DNA from: Clostridia bacterium
Lineage (GTDB): Bacteria; Bacillota; Clostridia; Lachnospirales; Lachnospiraceae
Assembly (NCBI GenBank): GCA_003249225.1
Contig: QKJQ01000004.1
Location: 62,001 to 126,000 of the forward strand
Length of the DNA: 64,000 nt
Direction of reading: 5' to 3'
How positions within the stretch are numbered: the first letter of the stretch is position 1; every line of letters starts with the position of its first letter. Positions 9,026 to 17,916 of this stretch are shown here, in pieces. The notes beneath the pieces were generated by a model, which was given only the letters and a program-made list of their open reading frames with translations, had not been told where the DNA came from and searched no databases. The position numbers and the translations under genes are program-made.

Positions 9026-9386
9026 TGTATCCTCTGTTCCCGTGCTTTTGCACAAATCAAGTTCCATCTCGCATTTTTTCTTTAGAAACAATTCTATTGG
9101 TATTTTATCATAGTTCTTTGTCTTTGTCTTTATGTTATTTTCACAAGATTCTGGTTATTCTTATCCCTTTTCCCACTTTTTTTGTTTGATTTTATTTATA
9201 TTCATGTATACATCCCATAAGTTTACGAATTCTGAAACTGTATTTTACAGAGATTTAATAATAAATGTGTCTCTTGAAGCATTTTCCACGAAACCAAAGC
9301 AAAAAAAAGAGAACGGGGCGCATTCCGTTCTCTGTATTATTACTGTCTGCAGGCATGCGCAGACAGGAAATACCAAAATACTATGT
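9026..9386. other. Gene-free stretch of about 360 bases
   Basis: AT-rich spacer between two minus-strand genes. It holds the terminator of the downstream-lying gene (9297-9333). No convincing promoter was seen for the hydrolase; the best candidate is AAGACA with a 17-base spacing to TAAAAT, which is weak. Open frames crossing it on the plus strand have no ribosome site. Confidence 0.6.
9297..9333 (-). terminator. Intrinsic terminator of the DapF-like gene
   Basis: AGAGAACGG (9308-9316) pairs perfectly with CCGTTCTCT (9325-9333). On the minus strand the hairpin is followed by a run of eight T (complement of 9301-9308). Confidence 0.85.
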
Positions 9387-9734
9387 CTAGCTGGCAATGC
9401 GTACCGCTTCAGCCTTCGTGAGCCGATCCATCACTTCTTTCGCAGCTACAATGCTGGTCTGTTCTTTCTGCGGTCCATGTATTCTTACTCTTCTGTCTTC
9501 ATAAAATTCAATCGTCAGGATACCGCTTGGTACCTGTAAGAAAATCTGTTTGCAAGTGGTCCCCTGGTCGTTTAATTCCTTAAGCACTGCCTTGCAGCAT
9601 ACCGAGTAAATAGTTCCTTCCGTCAGATTTCGCTCAAGAATGTTTACTTTTACCGTATTTTGATCAGCAAAACCGGTCAGCCGAACCTGTATCTGATTGG
9701 GATAATATTTTCTGTTTCCGTTCTTATTCTTCAT
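9387..9734 (-). CDS. Small protein resembling the C-terminal half of diaminopimelate epimerase, catalytic Cys missing
   Basis: 115 residues with a strong ribosome site (GGAGG seven bases before the ATG at 9734). The order of motifs matches a DapF C-terminal domain: a strand then ILERNLTEG (compare the family's ERG.GET), a helix with SVCCKAV where the family has ACGTGA, FLQVPSGILTIEF (compare the strand with PGG.L.I), and RVRIHGP near the end (compare the family's TGP). Aligned by eye, the catalytic cysteine is replaced by serine, with two cysteines slightly later. A normal DapF is about 270-280 residues, so this is half a protein with no partner half visible. It may be a non-catalytic or binding derivative. 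Family assignment is inference from motif order. It has its own promoter with a palindrome over the -10 box and its own terminator. Confidence 0.5.
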   Translation of the reverse strand: MKNKNGNRKYYPNQIQVRLTGFADQNTVKVNILERNLTEGTIYSVCCKAVLKELNDQGTTCKQIFLQVPSGILTIEFYEDRRVRIHGPQKEQTSIVAAKEVMDRLTKAEAVRIAS

Positions 9735-9825
9735 AAACAGCCTCCTGCTCTGATCCTGTACACACCCTTTGCTCTGTTGTCCTTTTTCTTTGGCGAGTGA
9801 TCTTATGTTGTCTGAGTTCTGTTTT

Positions 9826-9861
9826 AGTATACAGTATACTTTTTTTCTTTTGAAGTGTCAT
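9826..9861 (-). promoter_or_regulatory. Promoter with a perfect palindromic operator over the -10 box
   Basis: On the minus strand ATGACA (9861-9856) and TATACT (9838-9833) are 17 bases apart and point at the DapF-like gene. The -10 box lies inside AGTATACAGTATACT (9826-9840), a perfect 7-1-7 palindrome. Such an overlap is the classical position for a repressor site. The cognate regulator is not known; the divergent AraC gene at 10001 is adjacent but AraC proteins usually bind direct repeats. Confidence 0.5.
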
Positions 9862-10000
9862 AAATGCTTGTCATATTGCAAAAAGTGCTTTATTATTATC
9901 TTGAACAGGATGCAATCAGGAAGTAAACAGGAGGCAGTCAGCAGGAAATTAAGTTTTGAACAGGTTTACAAGCTGACCATATATCCCGACAGGAGGAAGC

Positions 10001-10861
10001 ATGGACATTGATGGCAATCAAAAACGAGGTTATCTGAATCAGGATTTTCGCCTTTTTCATTTAAAAGACCAGAGGAAGCAGGAGTTTTCTCCTCATTATC
10101 ATGATTTTGACAAGATCATAATTTTTTTATCCGGCAATGTCACTTATCTGGTAGAGGGAAAAGCCTATCCTCTAAAACCACTTGATATTCTGCTGATCAA
10201 TCATCATGCCATACATAAACCGATCATCGATGCGTCCATACCTTACGAACGGATCATCATATGGATCAATTCGGACTTTATGGAGGAACACAGCCGCTCT
10301 GCATATAACTTGAGCACCTGCTTTCATCTGGCTGATCAAAGAAGCATTAATATGATACGTATGGAGTCTCCTTTTCAGACAAAGATCCGCACGCTTTTGT
10401 ATGATCTGGAGCAGGCGCTTTCCGAACACGAATTTGCCTCTCCCTTACTTGCCAACTCCATCTTTCTTCAGTTCATCATCCACCTGAACCGCATTCTGAT
10501 TGAAGACCGCAACACCATTACAGAAGCATCCTATCGTGGAAATCAACATATTCTTGAACTTCTCCGATACATCAATACACATCTGGATCAGGATCTGGAT
10601 ATTGATACCCTGTCAGAAACATTTTTCCTCAGCCGTTCGTATCTGATGCATCGTTTCAAGAGCGAGACCGGCTATACGATCCATGCGTATATACAGCAGA
10701 AGAGACTGCTTTTTGCAGGCGAGCTGATCCGAAACCAGATACCGGTAACCGAAGCCTGCTATCAGGCCGGATTTTCTGATTACTCGACCTTTTCCCGCGC
10801 ATACAAAAAGATGTACGGAGTATCGCCCCGTACATCTTTAAAAGAAACTGAGACCTTCTAG
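10001..10861 (+). CDS. AraC-family transcriptional regulator with cupin sensor domain
   Basis: 286 residues, the usual size. AGGAGG at 9991-9996 fixes the ATG at 10001. The N-terminal half is a cupin-like sugar-sensing domain (HYHDFDKIIIFLSG and LLINHHAIHKP are the metal/sugar-pocket type strands). The C-terminal about 100 residues carry two helix-turn-helix units, LDIDTLSETFFLSRSYLMHRF and VTEACYQAGFSDYSTFSRAYKK, ending with the family motif YGVSPRT. It probably activates a nearby carbohydrate gene in response to a sugar; which one is not clear, the nearest glycosidase being the GH3 gene at 12.7 kb. The stop overlaps the convergent zinc-ribbon gene by four bases. Confidence 0.9.
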   Translation: MDIDGNQKRGYLNQDFRLFHLKDQRKQEFSPHYHDFDKIIIFLSGNVTYLVEGKAYPLKPLDILLINHHAIHKPIIDASIPYERIIIWINSDFMEEHSRSAYNLSTCFHLADQRSINMIRMESPFQTKIRTLLYDLEQALSEHEFASPLLANSIFLQFIIHLNRILIEDRNTITEASYRGNQHILELLRYINTHLDQDLDIDTLSETFFLSRSYLMHRFKSETGYTIHAYIQQKRLLFAGELIRNQIPVTEACYQAGFSDYSTFSRAYKKMYGVSPRTSLKETETF

Positions 10862-12576
10862 TAGGTCATTACATTTTTAACGATCAATTCAAAATCCTTG
10901 CCCTTTTCAGAACAATACAGATCATAGCTATATCCGTCGTCCGACATCTTGTAGTAAAATGCTGACCCATTAAAGGTGAAGGCAGAATAAACATCCTCTC
11001 CCATGTCGATCTCTTTTCTGAAACGTCCCCATTTTGCTGTATATAAAATTCCGGCACCTTCGTATTCATCATATTCCATCAGATAGAAGAAACGATTGTC
11101 ACTGCCTCGCAGTGCATAGGTATAATATACACCATCTGCCACCTTCCGGCTGTCTTTGCTTCCCTTTTTATAGTACAGGGTATCATCGGAATCGGTGTAG
11201 TATACCTGAGACAGATCATCGGAGGCTGCAAAGGTATAGATGTCTAAGTCACTGCCGATTTCTTCTGCCGTTCTGTCCTTTTTGATGTTCTTAATATAGA
11301 ACAGACTGCCACCGTACGTATAGAGCAGACTCTTGTTATCTTCCGATAACTGATACTGATAGACGTAGTCGGTAATCATTTCTGCTTCAAAGTTCTTACC
11401 CAGATAATAAAGTGAGCCATTCATGACCACAACCAGTTCTTCAAAATCGGAGATTCCATATACATAAATCGTTGATTCTGTCGTATAGTTTTCTCGATAT
11501 GCTCCATTTTCCGGAAGCAGGCAGTACTGCATTTCACTGCTGCTTAGCTTTTCCTTTACATCTCCTTTGTTCGACAGGTATGTCTTGCCATCGTCAGTAT
11601 AAAGGAGCTGGGTATATTCTTCATTCAGGAATATGGTAGAACCATAATTCATATTTGTCGCGAGTTTGACCTCACTCTTTTTGTGTTTTACGTATAAATC
11701 AAAGGTATATCCGTCGTATTCATAATAATAAAGGTATTTTCCGCCGTCCGAGACTGCGATTGGGATGATATTCTCTCCCATTTCTTCCGGTTTGTCTCCG
11801 TTTATCGATTTGTATCCTTTGAAGCTGTAATCACTGGAATAGCTTCCGACATAGGCTACACTCTTTCCGTCCTGTGATATACAGACGGAATCGATCTTCA
11901 CACCACTGTCGATCTTGGTGCTGCTTTCATCTTCAGTGTTGTACAGATACAGATCCCCGGTTACATACTCACTGCTTCCCTTTATATAAGCAATTCCCTT
12001 TCCGTTATCTGAAAGCTTAAAGGAAGATGTATTTTCTGAAACCAGCACTGCGGTTGTCCCGTTCATATAATACAGATCCCCGCTGCCGGTCAAGTAATCA
12101 TAATCTGCAAGGACCGCAGACTGACTTTCATCCAGACTTTGCTCTGTCTGATATACGCTTTCTGCTTCCAGCAGGACCGTAGAGCCCTGTGCCGTTACAT
12201 AGACATATCCTTCTTTATCATCCGAATACACCAGCATCGTAGCATCCGGACTGATTTTCAGATATCCGTCACCTTTCAGGATAAGCACAGCAATGACCAG
12301 CACAAGCAGAATGACTGCGATTCCACCGGCAAGAATCAGAATATTCTTAGCCTTCTTTTTGTGCTTTGCCGGTTCATTATTCGGGGCTGTTTCTTCTGCT
12401 CTTCCCTCGTCTGCCGCATTCTCAACAGCTCTTTGTGTCTTTCTTTCCTGTAACTTCTCCACCCCTGGATTTTCTTTTGGCATAGCGTTTGGTTCATTCG
12501 TAAATTCCGTACCGCAGATCAGACAAAAACGATCCTTATCCTCACATTCACGGCCGCAATTGGAACATTTCTTCAT
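10858..12576 (-). CDS. Zinc-ribbon protein with one membrane helix and a large beta-propeller-like outer domain
   Basis: 572 residues. The N-terminus is a zinc ribbon (C4, C7, C18, C21 in KKCSNCG...FCLICG). A charged linker and one membrane helix follow (about residues 79-100, NILILAGGIAVILLVLVIAV). The remaining about 470 residues would be outside the cell. They consist of repeated beta-strand motifs with D-G-K/N-K type turns and many YY and YVY patterns, as in beta-propellers of the TolB/DUF5050 kind. GGAG lies nine bases before the ATG. No enzymatic motif is visible. A role in sensing or envelope function is inference from topology. The gene lies 118 bases upstream of the GH3 stop, so it is not tightly coupled to GH3. 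Confidence 0.7.
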   Translation of the reverse strand: MKKCSNCGRECEDKDRFCLICGTEFTNEPNAMPKENPGVEKLQERKTQRAVENAADEGRAEETAPNNEPAKHKKKAKNILILAGGIAVILLVLVIAVLILKGDGYLKISPDATMLVYSDDKEGYVYVTAQGSTVLLEAESVYQTEQSLDESQSAVLADYDYLTGSGDLYYMNGTTAVLVSENTSSFKLSDNGKGIAYIKGSSEYVTGDLYLYNTEDESSTKIDSGVKIDSVCISQDGKSVAYVGSYSSDYSFKGYKSINGDKPEEMGENIIPIAVSDGGKYLYYYEYDGYTFDLYVKHKKSEVKLATNMNYGSTIFLNEEYTQLLYTDDGKTYLSNKGDVKEKLSSSEMQYCLLPENGAYRENYTTESTIYVYGISDFEELVVVMNGSLYYLGKNFEAEMITDYVYQYQLSEDNKSLLYTYGGSLFYIKNIKKDRTAEEIGSDLDIYTFAASDDLSQVYYTDSDDTLYYKKGSKDSRKVADGVYYTYALRGSDNRFFYLMEYDEYEGAGILYTAKWGRFRKEIDMGEDVYSAFTFNGSAFYYKMSDDGYSYDLYCSEKGKDFELIVKNVMTY

Positions 12577-12694
12577 GCTTGCTTCTCCTTTCCTGCATAC
12601 GCTTTACGATCATTTCTTTTGTAACTTTGTCAGGCAAATCTTATAAAGCTAATCTTACTACGAATCCTGCAGTAACGCAATTCTTACCTGCACA

Positions 12695-15163
12695 TCAGCT
12701 TATCTGCCGTATCTTTCCCGGGAGGACACGAAGCAGTCCGAACAGCGAAGGCAGGACTTTTCTGTTATTCAAAAGATTAACAACACACTGAATGGTCTCC
12801 TGTGTTAACTCTACCCCCGCGATCCCATAGAAAGAATGAAATGGCATCTGCAGAATGGAGTAATACGATATATCACTTTCCCCCATGCCGCCGTCTCCTA
12901 TGCTCATTCCTTGTTTTAGCAGCTTTCTCGCCAGCTTTATGATCCGTTTTCCCCATTTTGTATGAGATGCATCTTCCAGACAGCAGTCTATCGTTATCTC
13001 TTCTTCCAGACTTTTATAACGGGAGGAAAGCTTTCGGCCGAGCAACTGTTCAAATTCATCATTTGATACATTCTTAATATCACAGCTGTCATAAGCCGGA
13101 AAACGCTTTACTTCGTGCGACGGCTCTAAATTCGTAACAATTCCTTGTTTTGTGATGGCACAGGCCGTAAGACGAACTTCCTTTTCCAGTCGGATGTCTC
13201 TGCTTGAGGCGCCGATGCGGATCTGATATCTGCCGTTTTCAACTTCGAACTGTTCATTCTGTATATCATAATAGGAAAATGCCCTTGCATCCAGTTTGAA
13301 CTCGGCCATTTTGCTTTCGCCGGCTTCGAGGTATACTTTCTCAAATCCTTTCAGCTCCTGAAGTGGTCTGAAACACTTTCCTTTCGGGCTGATGATATAG
13401 AGCTGTAAGACTTCCGCACCTGCGAGGCTTCCGGTATTGGTTATGGTGCAGGATACTTTGATCTCATGCTGGTCTTCCCAGCTGTCCCTGTCCAATATTA
13501 TGTCTGAATACATAAAATCTGTATAGGAAAGCCCGTGACCAAACGGGAAAAGAACCGGGATCTTGGCTGTATCAAAATAACGATAACCGACAAATATGCT
13601 CTCCCTGTACTCAACCGTATTCTGAAATCCCGGGAAATATGGCAGAAAGGCACAGTCCTCCAAAAATACAGGAAAGGTCTCTGCAAGCTTAGCCGATGGA
13701 TTTACTCTGCCAAAAAGGATATCTGCCTGTGCCTCTCCGACTGCTTCTCCGCCAAGATAAGCCTCCAGGATGGCTGCTGCCTTTCTGACCCATGGCATGG
13801 CGACTGGTGAGCCGTTATGAAGGACTACGATGGTATTGGGTTGAACTTTGCAGATCTCTTCGATCAGACGGTTCTGTGACTTTGGCAGATCAATATGGCT
13901 TCGGTCATACCCTTCCGATTCAAATGAGTCCGGAAGTCCCGTAAAAAGTATGGCAGCCTTTGCCTGGCTTGCGGCGGCTATCGCTTCAAAAAGCAAATCA
14001 TCCTGAAGTGGGTCTTCTGCATTTTCATACGCTTTCGCATAAAGGATCTTTGCCTGACTGTATTCTTTTTTTACTGTATCCAGAAATCCTGTTACCCGAT
14101 GTGCCAGCACGTGCGAACTTCCGCCACCCTGAAAACGTGGATGCTCCGCCATCTTTCCAATGACAGCGATCTTTTCTGACGGATCAAGCGGTAATACCCC
14201 GTTATTCTTTAGCAGTACCATGCTTTCCTGAGCAAACCGTCTTGCTGCAGCATGGTCCTTCTCTTTATCATAAGACGGCACCTTTTCTTGGTCCGTGATG
14301 CAGCGGTCATGAACCTTCATTATTCTTTCCAAGGCAAGATCGACGGTCTTTTCCTGCAAGCTTCCATTTTTGACCGCCTGAACAATTTTTTTATCATTTA
14401 TACCGTAACTTGTCGGCATCTCAAGTTCAAGTCCGGCCGCAACACCCGCCACCCTGTCACTGACTGCTCCCCAGTCCGACATAACATAACCTTCAAAGCC
14501 CCATTCCTTACGAAGAACATCGGTCAAAAGCCATTCATTCTCCGATGCATAGACTCCATTGATCTTGTTATAGGAACACATGACAGTCCAGGGCCTGGTT
14601 CGCTTAATAACAGCTTCAAACGCAGACAGATAAATCTCCCGAAGTGCTCTTTCATCAACTTCTGCGGAAATGAGCATCCTGCGGTTCTCCTGATTGTTGA
14701 CTGCAAAATGCTTCACGCTGACGCCTACACCACAGCTTTGAACCCCTTCCACGTATTCCGAGGCGAGTTCTGCCGTCAGATAAGGATCTTCCGAAATATA
14801 CTCGAAATTTCTCCCGCACAGTGGTCCTCTTTTAATATTAATACCCGGACCAAGAAGGATGTTTACATCTTCTGCCCGGCATTCCTTTCCAAGGGTTTCA
14901 CCAAGATCCCGCATCATACTGCGGTTAAATGATGCTGCCGTTCCTACCGAAGCCGGAAAACAGACAGCAGGAATGGTCTCCCCTTCCATTTCCGAGGTTC
15001 CGTTCGTTACCTGCTTTCGCAGTCCGACCGGACCATCGCATAAACGTACCGGGTTTACCATAAGACGTTCTACCGGCTTTGTAAGCCAGGATGTTTTACC
15101 TGATAGCAGCGATGCCTTCTCCTCTAATGTCATCTCTCCAATGATACTGCTAAGATCCCCCAT
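12695..15163 (-). CDS. GH3 family beta-glucosidase
   Basis: Hydrolyses terminal beta-linked glucose or related sugars from oligosaccharides. Start: the ATG at 15163 lies eight bases after GGGGAGG; an ATG at 15169 is too close to it. The product is 822 residues, normal for three-domain GH3 enzymes. The N-terminal TIM barrel carries the nucleophile in GYVMSDWG (Asp at about 230) and the substrate-binding motif SVKHFAVNNQE. The second domain starts near VLLKNNGVLPL. A C-terminal fibronectin-III-like domain (LQLYIISP and PLQELKGFEKV) is present, and a further about 120-residue tail follows. No signal peptide, so cytoplasmic. Together with other glycosidases here it fits breakdown of imported plant-type beta-glucosides. 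Specificity cannot be fixed by sequence alone. Confidence 0.92.
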   Translation of the reverse strand: MGDLSSIIGEMTLEEKASLLSGKTSWLTKPVERLMVNPVRLCDGPVGLRKQVTNGTSEMEGETIPAVCFPASVGTAASFNRSMMRDLGETLGKECRAEDVNILLGPGINIKRGPLCGRNFEYISEDPYLTAELASEYVEGVQSCGVGVSVKHFAVNNQENRRMLISAEVDERALREIYLSAFEAVIKRTRPWTVMCSYNKINGVYASENEWLLTDVLRKEWGFEGYVMSDWGAVSDRVAGVAAGLELEMPTSYGINDKKIVQAVKNGSLQEKTVDLALERIMKVHDRCITDQEKVPSYDKEKDHAAARRFAQESMVLLKNNGVLPLDPSEKIAVIGKMAEHPRFQGGGSSHVLAHRVTGFLDTVKKEYSQAKILYAKAYENAEDPLQDDLLFEAIAAASQAKAAILFTGLPDSFESEGYDRSHIDLPKSQNRLIEEICKVQPNTIVVLHNGSPVAMPWVRKAAAILEAYLGGEAVGEAQADILFGRVNPSAKLAETFPVFLEDCAFLPYFPGFQNTVEYRESIFVGYRYFDTAKIPVLFPFGHGLSYTDFMYSDIILDRDSWEDQHEIKVSCTITNTGSLAGAEVLQLYIISPKGKCFRPLQELKGFEKVYLEAGESKMAEFKLDARAFSYYDIQNEQFEVENGRYQIRIGASSRDIRLEKEVRLTACAITKQGIVTNLEPSHEVKRFPAYDSCDIKNVSNDEFEQLLGRKLSSRYKSLEEEITIDCCLEDASHTKWGKRIIKLARKLLKQGMSIGDGGMGESDISYYSILQMPFHSFYGIAGVELTQETIQCVVNLLNNRKVLPSLFGLLRVLPGKIRQIS

Positions 15164-15225
15164 AAACATGCCTCCCCGTTTGCATATTTAAACTTCATAT
15201 CATGATTCATGTAAACCATTGTAGC

Positions 15226-15260
15226 ACAAAAGGACCGTCGCCCGCAAGCAACAGTCCCTT
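15226..15260 (-). terminator. Terminator of the DUF4867 gene
   Basis: On the minus strand AAGGGACTGTTGC pairs with GCGACGGTCCTT through a short loop (with G-U pairs), followed by TTTTG. It lies between the stop of the DUF4867 gene and the start of GH3. Confidence 0.6.
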
Positions 15261-15297
15261 CATTTCATACTTCCATTTTCATTTTTTTACAGAACTC

Positions 15298-15933
15298 TTA
15301 CAAGTCTGTGGCAATGTCGATGTTCTCGCCTGTCAGTCCAACAAACGCTCCGTTTGCTGCTTCTCCGGTCTCCGGATGTGCAATCAGCCACTTGTTTTTT
15401 GCAAAAAGCATTTGGTCTTCGAATGATTTTACGGTAATCTCAGGTTTGTCCGTATTGGTTCCCTTCGGAAGAACGATAACGACACGGAAGGCTTCGTTCT
15501 TCTTCGCACTGCAGGGCGCATAATGCAGTGTCGTTGCATAGATCTCCACTGCCATTCCTTTCGGACAAAGAAACGCTTCAACTTTTGAAGTATCAAGCTT
15601 TCCTTCTGTAATATCCTGCTCTTTTGCGACCAGCAGGACAACATCATTTGCCACTATATTGATCTCACTGTCTCTGTGATACTCAAGACAGTTCAGTTTA
15701 GTATTGGTTCCATTGCAGTATCCAAGCTGGATCGGCATGCCGCCATACACATTGTCCTGCAGATCTTTCATGGCTGACGTTGCTTCGAGCTCCGGGGAAG
15801 ACGGAACGTAGATTACATTTTTAGGTGCCTCGCTCGTTTTCACAAGTACCTCGAGCAATTCTGTAAAATCAAACCCTTCCACTACATGTCCATACGGTGC
15901 AAATGCTGCATCTTTAACTGATTGAATTTTCAT
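15298..15933 (-). CDS. DUF4867 family protein (cupin-like)
   Basis: 211 residues beginning MKIQSVKDAAFAPYGHVVEG. The pattern of strands, with CLEYHRDSEINIVA in the middle and LHYAPC later, matches the DUF4867 family, which has a ureidoglycolate-lyase-like cupin fold and is found mainly next to sugar-metabolism genes in Clostridia. The histidines in YHRDSE and LHYAP are possible metal or substrate ligands. A GGAGGG ribosome site precedes the ATG at 15933. The reaction is not known. It has its own terminator and is probably monocistronic. Confidence 0.75.
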   Translation of the reverse strand: MKIQSVKDAAFAPYGHVVEGFDFTELLEVLVKTSEAPKNVIYVPSSPELEATSAMKDLQDNVYGGMPIQLGYCNGTNTKLNCLEYHRDSEINIVANDVVLLVAKEQDITEGKLDTSKVEAFLCPKGMAVEIYATTLHYAPCSAKKNEAFRVVIVLPKGTNTDKPEITVKSFEDQMLFAKNKWLIAHPETGEAANGAFVGLTGENIDIATDL

Positions 15934-16086
15934 TATCCCTCCATGCCCTGTGCCGGCTTTCCATTGTTCCTTCCGTTATTCCTTCTCGCAAACATTAGTA
16001 AACGCACAGGAAACCTTTTATTTTCTATATCATATCACATTGTCATTCAGGATGCGATTGAATTATTGCTAACTTTTTGCACATTT

Positions 16087-17793
16087 CTACGGAATAATCA
16101 GAACCTGTCCTCCATAGATGTAATTAATGTTCGTTAGATTGTTTGCCTTTGCAATATCACTTATGGATACACCAAATTTCTTTGCTATGGTCGAGAGAGT
16201 ATCTCCCCAGACCACCGTGTAGGTCGTCTGACTTTCCGGCTCCTGAGCAACGCTTTCACCGGTATAGACAGCATAGCCTTCCAGATAATCTTTGATGGAG
16301 TCCGCAACCCCCTGTGCTATCTCTTTCTGGTTCTCCACCTTTATCAGATATTCATAATCGGATGGGTAAGATAAAAAGGCCGTTTCAATCAAGAGCGCCG
16401 CACAGGTCGTTATTCTTGTCAGAGACAGGCTTTGCTTTCTTGGACTCCGGTCAAGATAATCCAGTCTGCTGATGATGTCATCGTTAATCAGGGTATGCGC
16501 ATTCGTCGTCTCATTATAACTGTAGAAGCTTAAGAACCCATAAGAAAGAGAGAAGTTCGCTGCCTGCGGCATGGCATTGGCATGAATCGACAAGGACACA
16601 TCCGGCTTCAGGTCTCTGATTATGGCGACACGTTCATGCAGGGACAGATCCGTGTCGTCGCTCCTTGTCAGCACAACCTTCGCTCCCAGGTCTTCCAGAT
16701 ATTTTTTTGTATAAAGTGTGATTGCAAGATTTATGTCTTTTTCTACCGGTCCATACAGGCCAAGAGGTCCAACTGCACCGGTCGCATCCCCTCCGTGTCC
16801 GGCATCCAGCAGTACTGTCGCACCGGCAAGAGAACCTTCTTCTGTCAGATGCGGTGCTTTCTTGAGCGTGAAGATCATATACCCATCTTCAAATTCCACA
16901 TCGTATCCAGTGATCATAGCATCGTCATATAAATTGAAGGTATAGGCAACCGTACGATTCGTACTTTTATAGATATTTGTCACAACCCGTTTTACTGTAT
17001 CATTTTCTTCCAGTACTGCCTTTGGCGAACTTATGGTCTCATACAGCGTCAGTATGACTTTTCCTTGTTGTGTTTCGACTTTATACAGGGCGTTCACTTT
17101 CATTTTCAGCCTGGCAACGATCAGGTTGTTTACCAGATCGTCTGTTACAGAAACACTGGATACTTTATTCGCAGACAAGGTTCCGTTATAGACATCAACG
17201 TAGGATTTATAGACAAAGGTACCGTCGTAGATCTTATAGTAGCTTCCCTGTTCGCCCAGTATCGTAAAGGTCGTCTTATCCGTCAGGGGCATACAGTCTA
17301 CGTCGGAACTGTCTACGGTCGTACGCGGCATGGTGTATTCGTTGTCAAGCACGCCGTATTTTTCCGTGGTATATGCAATGTATTCGGGTTCCGTCGTTGT
17401 TCCCGACCCGGAGGATTCTTTTCGAAGGATCGTCAGGGTCTTCGTCTTGCCGTTATTCGTAAAGGTATATACATTCGTACCAACTGACAGAGAAACATAT
17501 TGCGTAAAGTATCCCATGTCTGTCGTTTCGATTCTTTCTCCGTTCATATACAGCGGATAATTGTAGTCACAGGCACCAAGTATACTTACCCTGGATAAAG
17601 TCGTTGTATAGTTGTCACTTGGAGAAGCTATGATGATATCACCCGGATTTGTTACTCCTGTCATCCATTTGGCATAAACGGTAACTCCCTGCATCATGCT
17701 CAGGGAAAGAATGCAGCAAAGCAGTGTCAGTGTTGTGAAGCGTATGCCGTATGTATGTAAGTGGCTGCGTTTTTTGTTCGTTAATGATCTCAT
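16087..17793 (-). CDS. Secreted N-acetylmuramoyl-L-alanine amidase (Amidase_3) with C-terminal LysM domain
   Basis: Cleaves the amide bond between muramic acid and the stem peptide in peptidoglycan. Start: ATG at 17793, six bases after GGAGG; an upstream ATG at 17811 has no ribosome site. 568 residues. A long basic N-terminus and a hydrophobic helix ending near VYAKW form the signal peptide. The middle about 270 residues are beta-rich, with SH3/AMIN-like character. The catalytic Amidase_3 domain starts at TVLLDAGHGG (His at about residue 333). It includes the zinc ligands in GPVEKDIN and SIHAN and the catalytic glutamate in LLIETAFLS. The last 46 residues (about 523-568) are one LysM domain (YTVVWGDTLSTIAKKFGVS) that binds the wall. 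Likely a cell-separation or spore/wall-remodelling enzyme. Confidence 0.93.
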   Translation of the reverse strand: MRSLTNKKRSHLHTYGIRFTTLTLLCCILSLSMMQGVTVYAKWMTGVTNPGDIIIASPSDNYTTTLSRVSILGACDYNYPLYMNGERIETTDMGYFTQYVSLSVGTNVYTFTNNGKTKTLTILRKESSGSGTTTEPEYIAYTTEKYGVLDNEYTMPRTTVDSSDVDCMPLTDKTTFTILGEQGSYYKIYDGTFVYKSYVDVYNGTLSANKVSSVSVTDDLVNNLIVARLKMKVNALYKVETQQGKVILTLYETISSPKAVLEENDTVKRVVTNIYKSTNRTVAYTFNLYDDAMITGYDVEFEDGYMIFTLKKAPHLTEEGSLAGATVLLDAGHGGDATGAVGPLGLYGPVEKDINLAITLYTKKYLEDLGAKVVLTRSDDTDLSLHERVAIIRDLKPDVSLSIHANAMPQAANFSLSYGFLSFYSYNETTNAHTLINDDIISRLDYLDRSPRKQSLSLTRITTCAALLIETAFLSYPSDYEYLIKVENQKEIAQGVADSIKDYLEGYAVYTGESVAQEPESQTTYTVVWGDTLSTIAKKFGVSISDIAKANNLTNINYIYGGQVLIIP

Positions 17794-17916
17794 ATCATCC
17801 CTCCATTTCATTACGATATCCTAAGTATGGCATGGACATATGTTATTTATGTGGCACAAAATGTGTCACGAACAATTATTTTCCAAAAGAATGGAAAATG
17901 TTACATCACTTCATCC

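Noticed and set aside
9132..9539. Possible 135-codon gene on the plus strand
   Set aside because: No ribosome site, odd composition, overlaps a terminator and the DapF-like gene on the other strand.
17878..17899. Palindrome ATTTTCCA-aaagaa-TGGAAAAT upstream of the amidase gene
   Set aside because: AT-rich, no T run, no link to a -35/-10 pair; not enough to call it an operator or terminator.
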